Below, one piece after another: positions 1 to 9,369 of a DNA stretch of 64,000 bases. The translations under genes and the position numbers were made by a program. The DNA lies in the NCBI RefSeq assembly GCF_040219335.1, contig NZ_JAVJSQ010000015.1, positions 310,001 through 374,000 on the forward strand, written 5' to 3'. This DNA is from Gimesia sp. GTDB taxonomy: Bacteria; Planctomycetota; Planctomycetia; Planctomycetales; Planctomycetaceae. Under the pieces are notes generated by a model. That model saw only the letters and a list, made by a program, of their open reading frames with translations. It searched no databases and was not told where the DNA came from. Positions within the stretch are counted from its first letter, which is position 1; the number at the start of each line of letters is the position of its first letter.

Positions 1-899
1 CAGCCGCTGATTTCTTCCTGAGGAACCTGGATTTCTTTGAGCTTATCCTCTCCCATGTGACCAACAAAGATTTTCTCTTCAGGAGTGAATTGAACTTTGA
101 TGGTACCGAGGCTGCCATACAGGTGAATCTGCAGACCTGGTCCAAAGAGAATTGTTCCACTCAGGTGATAGATGGCGTTGGCGCCTCCCCGCAGGCGAGA
201 CACGATCTGCAGGCTGTCAGGGAGAGTCACGTCGGCGTTGCCCTGGTCTGTCGCTGAGGGACGAACGGGTTCGAAGATTGAAGACTGGGCAAATACGCGT
301 TCGGTGGCAGGCACCCAGCGGCTGAGGGTCTCGTGCAGGATGCCCATAGTGAGCATATTGTTGCCACTGATTTCTTTATCGAGACGCCAGTGCATTTTTT
401 TGCTGTAATCCCAGAAGGCATCGTCGGCCCCCTGAACGATGACTTCCCGCAATTGACCCAGATACTGATGAGAAATCAGCTTGATGATTTCATTGTTGTA
501 TTTCAGCCCGAAAGGGCTGGGAACGATCTGGGCGATCAGGTCGGGGCGCGCCTGGGAGACTTTCAGCATCTTGCGCGCTTCTTCCAGGTTACGTGCCATT
601 CTGGCCTCGGTAAGCACGTGCTTTCCTGCTTCGAGTGCCATGCAGGTGATCTCACAGTGCAGATCAGGCCAGGTGCCGATCACAACGGCGTCGATTTCCG
701 GGTCTTCCACAAGTTCCTGCCAGTGGGAGTAGGTTTGCGGAATACCGTATTTCCGGGCAACTTTATCTGTAGAGGCTTGAGTTGAGTTCACAACGCCTGC
801 GAGTTCGACGTCATCAATCGCCTGAAATCCCGGAATGTGTCGCGCTTTTGTATTTGCTCCTGCGCCAACAATTCCAATCCGGATCGTTTTTTTTCCCAT
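1..899 (-). CDS. Gfo/Idh/MocA family oxidoreductase (3' end outside window)
   Basis: About 299 residues are visible and no stop is reached, so the C-terminus lies beyond the window edge. The protein opens with a Rossmann dinucleotide fold, IRIGIVGAGANTKARHIPGF, followed by the family pattern VVIGTWPDLHCEI and ALEAGKHVLTEARMARN. The usual EKP after the HVL strand is replaced by TEARMA, which is seen in some family branches. The middle part (GNNMLTMGILHETLSRW) fits the C-terminal alpha/beta domain. These enzymes act on sugars or inositols with NAD(P); the substrate cannot be told here. There is no signal peptide, so it should be cytoplasmic. It is the last member of a long co-oriented minus-strand run and is separated from lpxB by about 240 bp, so it is probably transcribed on its own. 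Confidence 0.85.
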   Translation of the reverse strand, partial: MGKKTIRIGIVGAGANTKARHIPGFQAIDDVELAGVVNSTQASTDKVARKYGIPQTYSHWQELVEDPEIDAVVIGTWPDLHCEITCMALEAGKHVLTEARMARNLEEARKMLKVSQARPDLIAQIVPSPFGLKYNNEIIKLISHQYLGQLREVIVQGADDAFWDYSKKMHWRLDKEISGNNMLTMGILHETLSRWVPATERVFAQSSIFEPVRPSATDQGNADVTLPDSLQIVSRLRGGANAIYHLSGTILFGPGLQIHLYGSLGTIKVQFTPEEKIFVGHMGEDKLKEIQVPQEEISG

Positions 900-1141
900 T
901 AGTTTAAGTAGTCCCGATAGTCCAAGATGCGTTTTACAGATTGTGATCTTTTCAGCCATCCGGGGCTGGTTTCACCCGGGAATGGTCTGTTACGACGTAT
1001 CCGACGATTCTAACGAGCAGTTTTCAGGAGGACCATTCACACAAAACAAACAATTGGAGGTTCCCCAGATTCTCATTGGAAAATTGTCGTTTTGTGCCCG
1101 ATTTAACACGAATTGAATACCGTGGTGTGTTTATGTGTATA

Positions 1142-2311
1142 TCAGGCGGCTGCTTTGGAGCTGATCTGGACTCCGGTATGGCTCAATATGGCCTCTGCTG
1201 CATGTGCGGAGGCACCGGGTATGACGGTCTCGTTATACAGCGATGTGAGCTCTGACCGGGCCCGTTCCAGCGCCAGGGGGCTGCTGAGCCACTCAGCCAG
1301 GATCGTCGACATTTTAGTCACGACTTTGTTCGGATTTCCCACAGAGGGAAATTCCGGCATGATTTCCCGACCTGCAATCAGGTTGGGGAGTGACATGTAT
1401 TTGCACGTGATCAGCAGTTGTCCCAGGAAATACATGCCCCAGTGGCTGCGATACAGCACAACGGCTGGCGTTTTGCGGGCCAGCATTTCCAGACTGACCG
1501 ATCCGGAGACCATCAGGCAGCAGTCAGCGGCTTCGATGATTTCCGGAGTCTTTTTGAGATAGAGCTTCAGTGGTAAATCTTCAGCCTGTTGTTCTCGAAT
1601 AAAGTTCTGACAGAGTTCAAGGTGTGATTCCCGGTAGCAGGCAATCGGAAAGATGGCGTCGGGAAATTGTTGAGAGAGGCGACGAATCGTCTGTAGCATC
1701 ACAGGGAAGTTACGCGTGACCTCATTTGTACGGGAGCCGGGGAGTACACCTACAATCTGCGGAGCGGACTGTTTCAACTCGGTAAGGGTGTCCTGTTGCA
1801 GCTTCCGGGAAACCACTTCATCAAAGAAGGGATGCCCGATGTAATCGACGTTGATTCCTCGCGATTCATACCATTGTTTTTCAAACTGGAGTCCGGAGAG
1901 GATGTAATCCACATTTTTACGGACCCGTCGAATGCGCCAGGGGGCCCAGGCCCAGAGTTGAGGAGGCAGATAATAAAAAACCGGAATACCCAGGGCTTTG
2001 GCTTTTTTCGCGACCCACCAGTTGAATCCGGGGAAATCCACAAGGATCACGGCGTCGGGACGCTCCTGTTCAAGGTAGGCGCCGACTTGCCTGATCAGCT
2101 GGATGAATTTGAAAATCAGTGGCAAAACGTTGAGAATGCCCATGACGGCATAATCGGTCAACCGAACTTCAAGGTGACAGCCGGCAGCCTGCATTTCTGG
2201 CCCTCCGAAGGCGGAGAAACGAGCGTTGGGGCGGCGAGTGCGAATTTCTTCGATCAGGTGAGCCGTGTGCTGATCTCCACTGGGTTCGCCTACTGAAAAA
2301 AAGAGATGCAT
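1142..2311 (-). CDS. lpxB: lipid-A-disaccharide synthase
   Basis: The 389-residue product matches LpxB in length and in order of motifs: FFSVGEPSGDQHTAHLIEEI at the N-terminus, ARFSAFGGPEMQAAGC, then ILVDFPGFNWW and the YLPPQLWAW segment, and in the second half GVLPGSRTNEV, the nucleotide-sugar-binding loop of GT19 enzymes. LpxB joins UDP-diacylglucosamine and lipid X to make the lipid A disaccharide at the inner face of the cytoplasmic membrane. Together with lpxK in this window it shows that the organism makes a lipid A-type outer membrane. It lies 250 bp downstream of rplU, behind a strong hairpin, so it probably has its own promoter. The ATG start is unambiguous. Confidence 0.95.
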   Translation of the reverse strand: MHLFFSVGEPSGDQHTAHLIEEIRTRRPNARFSAFGGPEMQAAGCHLEVRLTDYAVMGILNVLPLIFKFIQLIRQVGAYLEQERPDAVILVDFPGFNWWVAKKAKALGIPVFYYLPPQLWAWAPWRIRRVRKNVDYILSGLQFEKQWYESRGINVDYIGHPFFDEVVSRKLQQDTLTELKQSAPQIVGVLPGSRTNEVTRNFPVMLQTIRRLSQQFPDAIFPIACYRESHLELCQNFIREQQAEDLPLKLYLKKTPEIIEAADCCLMVSGSVSLEMLARKTPAVVLYRSHWGMYFLGQLLITCKYMSLPNLIAGREIMPEFPSVGNPNKVVTKMSTILAEWLSSPLALERARSELTSLYNETVIPGASAHAAEAILSHTGVQISSKAAA

Positions 2312-2479
2312 CGAAGTATCCTTACCTGCCGGGGATGCGGTCTGCGGTCCGTCCGAATATCTGAACTGCCCAGTCTTAAAGCCGGACGTCTCAAAAGCCG
2401 CATAACGTTAAGTCAAATAACGGTTTTGGGTCAAGGCCGATTTACAGGTCAGGGGCTGGGGATGTGTTCAAATGCAAAC

Positions 2480-2506
2480 AGCCCCCTGAGATTGACTCAG
2501 GAGGCT
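2480..2506 (-). terminator. Hairpin terminator downstream of rplU
   Basis: On the minus strand the arms AGCC-T-CCTGAG and CTCAGG-G-GGCT pair around a 5-nt loop, giving 10 base pairs with one internal mismatch. A T-rich stretch (GTTTGCATTT) follows. It sits about 60 nt past the rplU stop codon, in the gap before lpxB. Confidence 0.6.
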
Positions 2507-2565
2507 GAGAGTAGATTTCATACTGTGCGCATCAAATAACAGCGTAGGGCACGCGTCAGTTTGAC

Positions 2566-2937
2566 TTAGGCTTCAGTGGCAGCAGGTTCTGTTTCTTGTG
2601 CTTCCACAATTTCCAGGCCAGGCACGGTGATCGATTTGATGCGAACGGTGGTGTATTTCTGGCGGTGACCTGTGTGACGACGAGAGTTCTTACGGCGACG
2701 GAACTTCTGAATTTCGAGTTTCTCGCCTTTGACCTCTGGGTTCACGACTTCGGCTTCGACCGATGCACCTTCGATGGCCGGGGTGCCGATCGAGCTGGCG
2801 CCGCCACCATTGGCGAGCAGCACGCTTTCAAAAGTGATGGAATCGCCTTCTGTTGCTGTAGCACGGTAGTCGATTGTCAGGGTATCGCCTTCCTGAATCG
2901 TATATTGATGGCTGCCATCTTCGATTACTACAAACAT
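2566..2937 (-). CDS. rplU: 50S ribosomal protein L21
   Basis: The protein is recognised as L21 by its N-terminal FVVIEDGSHQYTIQEGD, the central VEAEVVNPEVKGEKLEIQKF and the basic RRRKNSRRHTGHRQKYTTVRI segment that contacts 23S rRNA. The usual length is about 103 residues; this copy has an acidic Glu/Ala/Thr-rich tail of about 15 residues. An in-frame TTG lies six bases upstream, but the ATG at 2937 is preferred because AGAAGG stands seven bases before it. It follows rng, a common bacterial arrangement, but rpmA (L27), the usual next gene, is not there: lpxB comes next. Confidence 0.95.
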   Translation of the reverse strand: MFVVIEDGSHQYTIQEGDTLTIDYRATATEGDSITFESVLLANGGGASSIGTPAIEGASVEAEVVNPEVKGEKLEIQKFRRRKNSRRHTGHRQKYTTVRIKSITVPGLEIVEAQETEPAATEA

Positions 2938-3186
2938 CCTCAAACCTTCTTTTTTCTTATCACTTGGATCAAATAATTGCTGAAGTCGGATTTATGAAGC
3001 AAATGGAATCCGATCTGTATTCAGAATCAAAAGCGCAACGCTAATGATATTATATGGTTAAACACAGCTGCGAGAGTGTGTTTATTCAATCAGCCAGCCA
3101 GGCCCTGCGCGGAATCCGTACCTCTCATACGCATAGCGAGCAGGGCATTGTAAAGAGTCACTTTTGAAATTTCGAGTCAGAAGCGA

Positions 3187-4743
3187 CTAGAAATTCACTT
3201 CATTTCCAATATCGTCGTAACAACGTGCGGTGAGATGTTCTGGCTCGACATCTGTACGGGCGTTAATTGCGATGACAGTGTTCGATGATTCTTCGAGGCT
3301 GTTGATATCTTTGCGTCGTTTATTATTCAGGTAATTAGCCACATTTTCATGTACATTCAGCACCAGCCTCGCGATGTTTTTCTTGTAGACCGTGGTCATC
3401 AGGGTCCGCATGACTTCGATGGCCATGCTTTCTGCTGTTTTGACCTGGCCCGTTCCCCGGCAGGAAGGACAGTCTTCGTACATGCTCCTGCGGAGGGAGG
3501 GACGAATTCTCTGGCGGGTCATTTCAATCAGACCGAAGGGGCTGATGCGGAGTACTTTAGTGCGGGCACGGTCTCGTTTGACCAGATCGCGTAGTCGACG
3601 TTCGACGGACCGACGGTGCTTTTCTTCCCGCATGTCGATGAAATCGATTACGATCACTCCGCCGAGGTCTCGCAGGCGAATCTGGCGGCTGATTTCTTCC
3701 GCGGCCTTCATGTTGACTTTGAAAGCTGTTTTTTCAGCATTGTCATCAGCCCGGTAGTTACCACTGTTAACGTCGATCGCAACCAGGGCTTCGGTCTGGT
3801 CGATTACGATTGAGCCGCCACCTTTCATGGGCACATGCCGGTTCTGGATGCTGCAGATTTCATCATCCAGGTTGCTGTTGTAGAAAATCGGATCACTGCC
3901 GGTGTAGTGCTTAATGCGATTGACGTGCTTAGGCAGGACGACTTTCATGAAGTCGCGAGCCCGCTGGTAAGCCGTGGGTTCGTCGATATAGAGCGTGTCG
4001 ATTTCGCTGTTGTAGATGTCGCGTATCGTGCGAATCATCATGTCGGACTCTGAGTAGATTTCGACAGGCGCCGGTAGTTTCTTGATGCGCCCGACGATGG
4101 TTCCCCAGAGACGGAGCAGGTAATTCAGGTCGCGTTGCAGATCTTCGGCAGAGCGATCAATACCTGCAGTACGGACAATAAAACCCAGTCCCGGCGGAGG
4201 TGCCAGCTGTGTCAGGATGGTACGCAGCTGTTTTCTCACGTCTTCATCAGTGATTTTGCGGCTGATGCCAACCCGCTGCAGTCCGGGCATAATGACCAGG
4301 TAACGGCCGGGAATACTGATGTAGGTAGAAAGCGTAGGGCCTTTGTTGCCGATCCCTTCTTTGATTACCTGGACCAGCACTTCGCTGCCGCGTTTCAGGA
4401 TTTCCTGGATCGGTGGTTTGTTGGCGACGCTGCGTTCGTTGATACGGCGGCCTTTGGAGTTTCTACCCCGTGAAGCCTTGTTTTCACCGTTCTCTGTGAT
4501 GTGTCTGTAGTACTGGTATTCGATATCACTGACGTGCAGAAAGCCATTCCGTCCAACGCCGAAATCGACAAATGCGGCCTGAATACTGGGCTCGATATTG
4601 ACGACTTTACCCTTGTAGATATTTCCTACCAGGTTTTCGAGGCTGTTGCGCTCGACATACAGTTCTTCGAGAATACCATCTTCAACGATGGCGATTCGAC
4701 TTTCCTCCGGCTGGAGGACATTAATCAGCATTTCCTTTTTCAT
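3187..4743 (-). CDS. rng: Ribonuclease G/E family endoribonuclease
   Basis: The 518-residue protein is of RNase G size and lacks the long RNase E C-terminal scaffold. An S1 domain (IYKGKVVNIEPSIQAAFVDF) spans roughly residues 40-150 and carries a basic insertion rich in Arg, Lys and Ser. The catalytic region has both metal-binding aspartates: one in LVAIDVNSGNYR, the other in VIVIDFIDM. The zinc-link motif CPSCRGTG is present, so the tetrameric assembly of RNase E/G is possible. It cleaves single-stranded RNA in rRNA maturation and mRNA decay. The start is set at the ATG at 4743 (MKKEMLINV) because AAAGGG lies six bases upstream. A 6-bp hairpin sits directly before that ribosome-binding site, and no gene is seen for 850 bp upstream. 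Confidence 0.93.
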   Translation of the reverse strand: MKKEMLINVLQPEESRIAIVEDGILEELYVERNSLENLVGNIYKGKVVNIEPSIQAAFVDFGVGRNGFLHVSDIEYQYYRHITENGENKASRGRNSKGRRINERSVANKPPIQEILKRGSEVLVQVIKEGIGNKGPTLSTYISIPGRYLVIMPGLQRVGISRKITDEDVRKQLRTILTQLAPPPGLGFIVRTAGIDRSAEDLQRDLNYLLRLWGTIVGRIKKLPAPVEIYSESDMMIRTIRDIYNSEIDTLYIDEPTAYQRARDFMKVVLPKHVNRIKHYTGSDPIFYNSNLDDEICSIQNRHVPMKGGGSIVIDQTEALVAIDVNSGNYRADDNAEKTAFKVNMKAAEEISRQIRLRDLGGVIVIDFIDMREEKHRRSVERRLRDLVKRDRARTKVLRISPFGLIEMTRQRIRPSLRRSMYEDCPSCRGTGQVKTAESMAIEVMRTLMTTVYKKNIARLVLNVHENVANYLNNKRRKDINSLEESSNTVIAINARTDVEPEHLTARCYDDIGNEVNF

Positions 4744-5599
4744 GGAATACCCTTTGTCGTGGAACACGACGAATGCAGTATTCCTCAGCAGTCACTGTGG
4801 AGACGGACTTTCCACGTCGAGAACAGTCTCTTGTAGTGGAACAGCCAGTCAGTTGCCCTTGCTGAAGCACATAAGTCTCCGGGCGGGCGATTCTCCTGGA
4901 GTAAGCCGATGTATCGCTGGTCGATCGACCGTGACGAGGCGGCTTAGAGAGATTCTGGTGGGGGCGACTGGTGAGTCGAATCATTTCCCGAACATTGTCG
5001 ACGGGCGTGATCGTTCCTGAGAATACTGTAACTGCTCTGGTGTGGCTGACAGTCGGTGTAGCACGTGGCACACAGAACATAAGGCCTGTTGTGCGGGTGG
5101 ATGACCGTAGCGGGTTAGAGGTCGTTACAGAGGCGGCAGGAACTGCCTGTGGACTTTGAAAGCGTGATGTGCAAGCGGCAGCATATCCCCGTAAGGCGGC
5201 TTGAGCCGTCTTCAAAATGATTTGTTCTGAAGGATCAGGGGGGTAGTTCATACTGCTGTCACTGGTGTGAGGGAACGGTTCGCAGGGACTCTGGCAGGCT
5301 GCTCGGGAAGAGCCAGCACTGTGTCGGGAACCTGCATTCAGTCTGAATCACACGTAAATGCTTTCGGTTTGGGAAATGACTGTGTCATGCATTTCGTCTT
5401 AATTGAATCTGGTTCATACTCAACCCACGCACCACCGAGGTGCAGTGGATGGCAGCGAATCGATTTTTGAAAAACAGTTCGAATCCGCTGCAAAATGTAA
5501 ACGTAAAAATCGAGGTTGCAGAAGGGGTGAGTTTTCACCTGATCCTGCGGTTAATGTTGTCCTGGTGCTTTTCAGAAGCGTCTGCTTTGAGTTGAGCGC
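4744..5599 (-). other. Gene-free 856-bp stretch; probable long leader of rng
   Basis: Between ptsI and rng I find no convincing gene. One minus-strand frame stays open for 176 codons (5251-4721), but its Ser/Thr/Arg/Pro composition resembles no protein and it runs into rng, so I do not call it. Just before the rng ribosome-binding site the arms GTCGTG and CACGAC (4756-4770) pair around a 3-nt loop. A GC-rich stem with a TCAA loop is near 5195-5210. A long structured leader would fit the autoregulation known for E. coli rne, but that is inference. Confidence 0.4.
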
Positions 5600-7363
5600 T
5601 TACAAAGGAAGCTCTTCATCAAACAGGTCAGGACAGATTTTGTACAATTCTCCTCTTAAATAACTTTCAACGTCGCGGGCCACGTCGATGGTCATCGCAT
5701 GTGCTGCGATTTCCTCGGCCCGGGCGATTGTCAGATGTCTGATTACTTCTTTTACTTCCGGAATGGCCAGTGGTGTAGCACTGATCTGTCGAATCCCCAG
5801 GCCTGCCAGCAGCGGGATCGATTTCAGGTCGGAGCTCATCTGCCCACAAACGGTAACCGGTATGTTTTTTTTACGGGCCGCTTCTACCACCATTTTGATG
5901 AGCCTTAAAATCGAAGGATCAGCAGAGTTGTAGAGCGACGAAACGGCGGGATCAGACCGATCCACTGCCAGAGTATACTGAATTAAGTCGTTTGTCCCAA
6001 TGGAGAAAAAGTCAACTTCTTCGGCAAATTCTTCTGCCAGCAGGGCAGCTGCCGGGACTTCTACCATCATTCCTATCGGAATATTGGGATTGAAATCCAC
6101 ACCCCGTTCTTCGAGATCTTCCAGAACGTCACCGACAATCATCTTGGCCTGTCGCCATTCGAGCAGAGTAGAGATGAGGGGGAACATGATGCGGACATCC
6201 CCGTGTACGGCTGCCCGGAAGATAGCCCGGAGCTGGGTTTTGAAGAGCGGCAGGTCTCGCAGACTGAGGCGGACACTGCGGAGCCCCAAAGCCGGGTTCA
6301 TGCCCTCTTTGGCCAGGTGGCGATAGCCACGAGGAATCTTATCTGCACCCAGATCGAGGGTTCGGATGACAATCGGGCGGTTTTGAGCCGCCTGGACGAC
6401 GCGACAGTAGGCGTCGTAGTGAATTTCTTCGGTGGGCTCGGTATTGGACTGCAGGTAAAGGAATTCGGTTCGGTAGAGGCCGATCCCGTCTGCGCCCCGT
6501 TCGGCACAGTGTTCAACCTCATTAGGGAATTCAATGTTCCCCATGACGTGAATCCGGGTCCCGTCTTTGGTTTCCGAGCGAATTTTACGCCGCGATGCCA
6601 GTCGGGCTGCCATCGAACGCTGACGTTCGCCGGTATCCTTGTATCGGGCCAGCGTCTCTTCATCGGGGTCAATGATGATTTCGCCGTTGTTGCCGTCAAC
6701 AATGACCATATCACCGCCGGAGACATCGGAGAGAAATTCTCCCAGTCCGACAACGGCTGGAATTTCCAGAGCACCTGCCAGAATCGAGGTATGGCTGGTG
6801 CGACCTCCGACTTCGGTAGCAAAGCCGAGCACATATTCTTTGGCCAGCCCCGCCGTTTCGCTGGGGGTCAGGTTATTGGCGAGGACGACGATGGGTGTTG
6901 TCAGGTTGGATAGTTCTTCGCGTTTTTCGCCCAGCAGTTGTTTCAGCAGCCGCTTTTCCAGATCGATGATATCGCTGGCGCGTTCCGCCAGGTAATTGTC
7001 GCCCAGGTGCTGTACCAGCTTTGTGTAACGTCTAAAGACTCGGCTGGAAGCGTGCTCGGGAGAATAGCATTTATCCCGGATCAGAGTCTCGATCTCTTCA
7101 CGAAGCCGGGGAGAACTGACCATCTGCAGGTGTGCGGCGAAAATGGCACCGTACTGTTCCCCCAGTTTGTCGGAAGCGAGTCTTTCATTTACGGCGATCT
7201 CTTCACAGACCGCATCGAGCGCAGAACGCAGGCGAGCGATTTCGGTTTCGATCACATTGACGCTGACGAATTGCCGCGGTATGCGAAAGTCCTCCGCACC
7301 CAGAATCAGGGCGGGGCCGAAATTTACTCCCGGAGAAACTGCAATTCCACGTTTTACAAGCAT
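5600..7363 (-). CDS. ptsI: PTS enzyme I (phosphoenolpyruvate-protein phosphotransferase)
   Basis: The 587-residue protein has the full EI architecture. The N-terminal HPr-binding and swivelling region carries the phosphorylated histidine, His191, in [13 protein letters not shown]. The C-terminal PEP-binding barrel has [64 protein letters not shown] and a C-terminal VTVCGQM with the catalytic cysteine. It transfers phosphate from PEP to HPr in the cytoplasm. There is no GAF domain, so it is an ordinary EI and not the nitrogen-type EI-Ntr. It follows ptsH by 75 bp and should be co-transcribed with it. No sugar-specific IIB/IIC gene is in the window, so a regulatory role is likely. Confidence 0.95.
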   Translation of the reverse strand: MLVKRGIAVSPGVNFGPALILGAEDFRIPRQFVSVNVIETEIARLRSALDAVCEEIAVNERLASDKLGEQYGAIFAAHLQMVSSPRLREEIETLIRDKCYSPEHASSRVFRRYTKLVQHLGDNYLAERASDIIDLEKRLLKQLLGEKREELSNLTTPIVVLANNLTPSETAGLAKEYVLGFATEVGGRTSHTSILAGALEIPAVVGLGEFLSDVSGGDMVIVDGNNGEIIIDPDEETLARYKDTGERQRSMAARLASRRKIRSETKDGTRIHVMGNIEFPNEVEHCAERGADGIGLYRTEFLYLQSNTEPTEEIHYDAYCRVVQAAQNRPIVIRTLDLGADKIPRGYRHLAKEGMNPALGLRSVRLSLRDLPLFKTQLRAIFRAAVHGDVRIMFPLISTLLEWRQAKMIVGDVLEDLEERGVDFNPNIPIGMMVEVPAAALLAEEFAEEVDFFSIGTNDLIQYTLAVDRSDPAVSSLYNSADPSILRLIKMVVEAARKKNIPVTVCGQMSSDLKSIPLLAGLGIRQISATPLAIPEVKEVIRHLTIARAEEIAAHAMTIDVARDVESYLRGELYKICPDLFDEELPL

Positions 7364-7438
7364 TCAATCAGGGCCTACTATGGCGCTTTCAACAGACAGG
7401 CAACCGGTGATGAACCACCGGGTTGGTGTGTTCAGGGG

Positions 7439-7741
7439 CTATTCAGACAGATCAGAGACTTCTTCAAATTTTTTGTATCCTGATTCAAAAAACTGAACGA
7501 TTTCTTCCATGAGTTTTGTGGCGTCGTCGCCGACTGCTTCCAGGACCAGTTCGGTTTCCGGGAGTGCCTGCAGTTCCAGCAGGTCATAGACTTCCCGGGC
7601 ATTAGCTGACCGATCTCCATTGGAAATTTTAAACTCGCAAGAATAGTCACGGGTCATTCTGACAATTTCAGAAATTGGGCGTAAATGCAGACCCTGTTTC
7701 ATTTTGACGGTGACAATCTGACGGCAAACAGATTCTTGCAT
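7439..7741 (-). CDS. ptsH: HPr family phosphocarrier protein
   Basis: The protein carries the HPr phosphorylation site as KQGLHLRPISEIVR; the active histidine is flanked by Leu where most HPr proteins have Ala. The second signature is NGDRSANAREVYDLLEL. Aligning its N-A-R-E with N-L-K-S of Bacillus HPr places Glu where HPr kinase would phosphorylate Ser46, so this copy may resemble a permanently phosphorylated state at that site. It accepts phosphate from EI and passes it to IIA proteins. Two starts are possible, 7783 and 7741. The shorter is chosen because the family begins only a few residues before the first strand; neither has a good ribosome-binding site. It lies between ptsN and ptsI. 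Confidence 0.88.
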   Translation of the reverse strand: MQESVCRQIVTVKMKQGLHLRPISEIVRMTRDYSCEFKISNGDRSANAREVYDLLELQALPETELVLEAVGDDATKLMEEIVQFFESGYKKFEEVSDLSE

Positions 7742-7960
7742 GGCACTTTTGATAACTACAGAAGCTGGCTGAAAACAGGCCATGGACCGCTTGTAGGCTG
7801 TTGTTTTCAGTGAGGTTTCGTAATTACCCCTTTCCTGTTAGTTTGATCAATCAGGAGTACAGCGAAGCGTATACTCCTCCCAGACAGTCATCAACTCAAC
7901 TCAGCAGGAAGTGTCAGTTTCAATTGAGCAGGGGCATCCCTGACAATCAGGTCTCTCAGC

Positions 7961-8434
7961 TTAGTCCAGTTGATTGCTGTCCGCTTCGTTGAGCAGTTCA
8001 ACAATGTCTTCAATGTTCTTGGACTGGCGGAGAAACTTACAGAAGTTCTGATTCCGCAGGTGGCGAGAAATATTCTCCAGGCCGCGTAAGTGATCTCCTG
8101 GACGATCCAAGGGGGAGATCAGCAAAAACAGAATATAAACATCTTCGCCGTCCAGGCTGGCAAAATCGACCCCGTCTGAAGAGAGGGCCACAGCTGCTGT
8201 CAGGTTTTCGACAGAAGAATGTTTGGTGTGGGGGACTGCAACGCCGTTACCAATTCCGGTAGATCCCAGTTCTTCCCGTTTGAGAATTGCCGATACGATA
8301 CCTTCTTCGTCATCAGCCGAAATGCTACCTGCATTTTTCAGGCTGGCGACCATGGTGCGGATTGCTTCTTCTTTGGTTGTCACATTCAATTCCGGAATGA
8401 TCGCTTCCGAAACCACGAAGTCTGTTAACTTCAT
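7961..8434 (-). CDS. ptsN: PTS IIA domain protein (PtsN/fructose type)
   Basis: The 157-residue single-domain protein is a fructose/nitrogen-type IIA. The phosphorylated histidine is His69 in [17 protein letters not shown], preceded by the family's [14 protein letters not shown] second conserved stretch is [25 protein letters not shown]. In proteobacteria PtsN receives phosphate from an HPr-like protein and regulates potassium transport and stress responses by protein contact. Here it sits between hpf and ptsH-ptsI, so the whole relay EI-HPr-IIA is encoded together and no IIB/IIC transporter follows. That supports a regulatory function. The hpf-ptsN adjacency repeats the order seen downstream of rpoN in proteobacteria, though rpoN is not here. 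Confidence 0.9.
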   Translation of the reverse strand: MKLTDFVVSEAIIPELNVTTKEEAIRTMVASLKNAGSISADDEEGIVSAILKREELGSTGIGNGVAVPHTKHSSVENLTAAVALSSDGVDFASLDGEDVYILFLLISPLDRPGDHLRGLENISRHLRNQNFCKFLRQSKNIEDIVELLNEADSNQLD

Positions 8435-8637
8435 GTATTATTCCTTCTAACTACATCTGCAAAAAAGTCGGTGTTTGCGTCCTTCTCGAGGAGAACGGAT
8501 GGTACGCAAGACATGATTGTTAAATTGTGACGGCCCCGGAAATGGAATCTTTCCTTCAGGGGAGGCTGTTCACACGATATTTAATTGTAAGACGTTTCGT
8601 CTCATTCCTCAGCAAAAATCAGACTGCGAGGAATAAA

Positions 8638-9012
8638 TTATTCAGATTCGGTTTCTTCTTCGGATTCGGCTTCCGCCTCAGCCATTCCATTCTCAGCGAT
8701 TTCATTCATGGGGAGATCGCGGCGGTGATCCTGAATCTTTTGTTTATATTTTTTAATCTGCTGTTCCATCTTGCTCAAAGCGGCGTGGAAGTTGGGTTTA
8801 ACTTCGTCACCTTCTGCATGCGAAACAAAATTGTGTTTGTGTTCTGCATCAACGAGAATTTCGACCCGGTTCTGGTTTTCGCCTTGATCGATTGTGATCT
8901 GGATTGCAGTTACCCGCTCAAAGTAAGTCAGTAACTTCTCAGACTTTTCAGTAATATATTCACGCAGACCATCTGAGACGCTGCCATGACGACAAGTAAT
9001 CGCAACTTGCAC
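8638..9012 (-). CDS. hpf: Ribosome hibernation promoting factor (HPF/YfiA family)
   Basis: The 124-residue protein has the beta-alpha-beta-beta-beta-alpha fold signature: MQVAITCRHGSVSDGLREYI, KLLTYFERVTAIQITID, VEILVDAEHKHNFVSHAEG and the helix HAALSKMEQQIKKYKQKIQDH. This is the short form, without the C-terminal dimerisation domain of long HPF; the tail is instead acidic and disordered-looking (Glu-rich). It binds the 30S decoding centre in slow growth. The start is GTG with a strong AGGAG eight to nine bases upstream. It is the first gene of the minus-strand run with ptsN and the PTS genes. Confidence 0.92.
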   Translation of the reverse strand: MQVAITCRHGSVSDGLREYITEKSEKLLTYFERVTAIQITIDQGENQNRVEILVDAEHKHNFVSHAEGDEVKPNFHAALSKMEQQIKKYKQKIQDHRRDLPMNEIAENGMAEAEAESEEETESE

Positions 9013-9369
9013 GGAAAATTCTCCTGTTAAAAAAACTACCCACGCTGTGTGTACTTATGTGAGTTTGTCTGGGTTCAACAATAGAAGATGCTAACAGATT
9101 CTAGCTGGGCAGGTCCAGATATACCAGCCACTAAATCTCAAGCTCGCGCTGCAAACTTCAGGACCTTTTCCTTGCATGCGGGTTCGGATATGATTTCAAT
9201 AGATCAGATGAAGTTATAGTCTGTGCAGTCTGCTGTCTGGGGAGGGATTTGTCCCCCAATTTCTCCCGTTTACTCGGAGGGGAATATAAACTGGCAGTGG
9301 TCTGATGGCCAGTGTGTCGGCTGGCAGATTCTTGATTTCTGCCCCCTTTTTTGAGGTTATCCGGTAGCA
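9013..9369. promoter_or_regulatory. Divergent intergenic region between hpf and the FmdB-like gene
   Basis: No gene is seen in these 357 bp. The region must hold the promoters for both directions. On the plus strand ACTGGC and GCCAGT can pair near 9290-9312, and TGGGG/CCCCA near 9237-9256. A clear sigma-70 pair was not found by eye. Confidence 0.35.

Noticed and set aside
4721..5251. Minus-strand open frame of 176 codons before rng
   Set aside because: Ser/Thr/Arg/Pro-rich, no recognisable motif, overlaps the rng start, no ribosome-binding site.
5465..5500. T-loop-like GTTCGAATCC suggesting a tRNA
   Set aside because: No acceptor, D or anticodon stem can be built around it.
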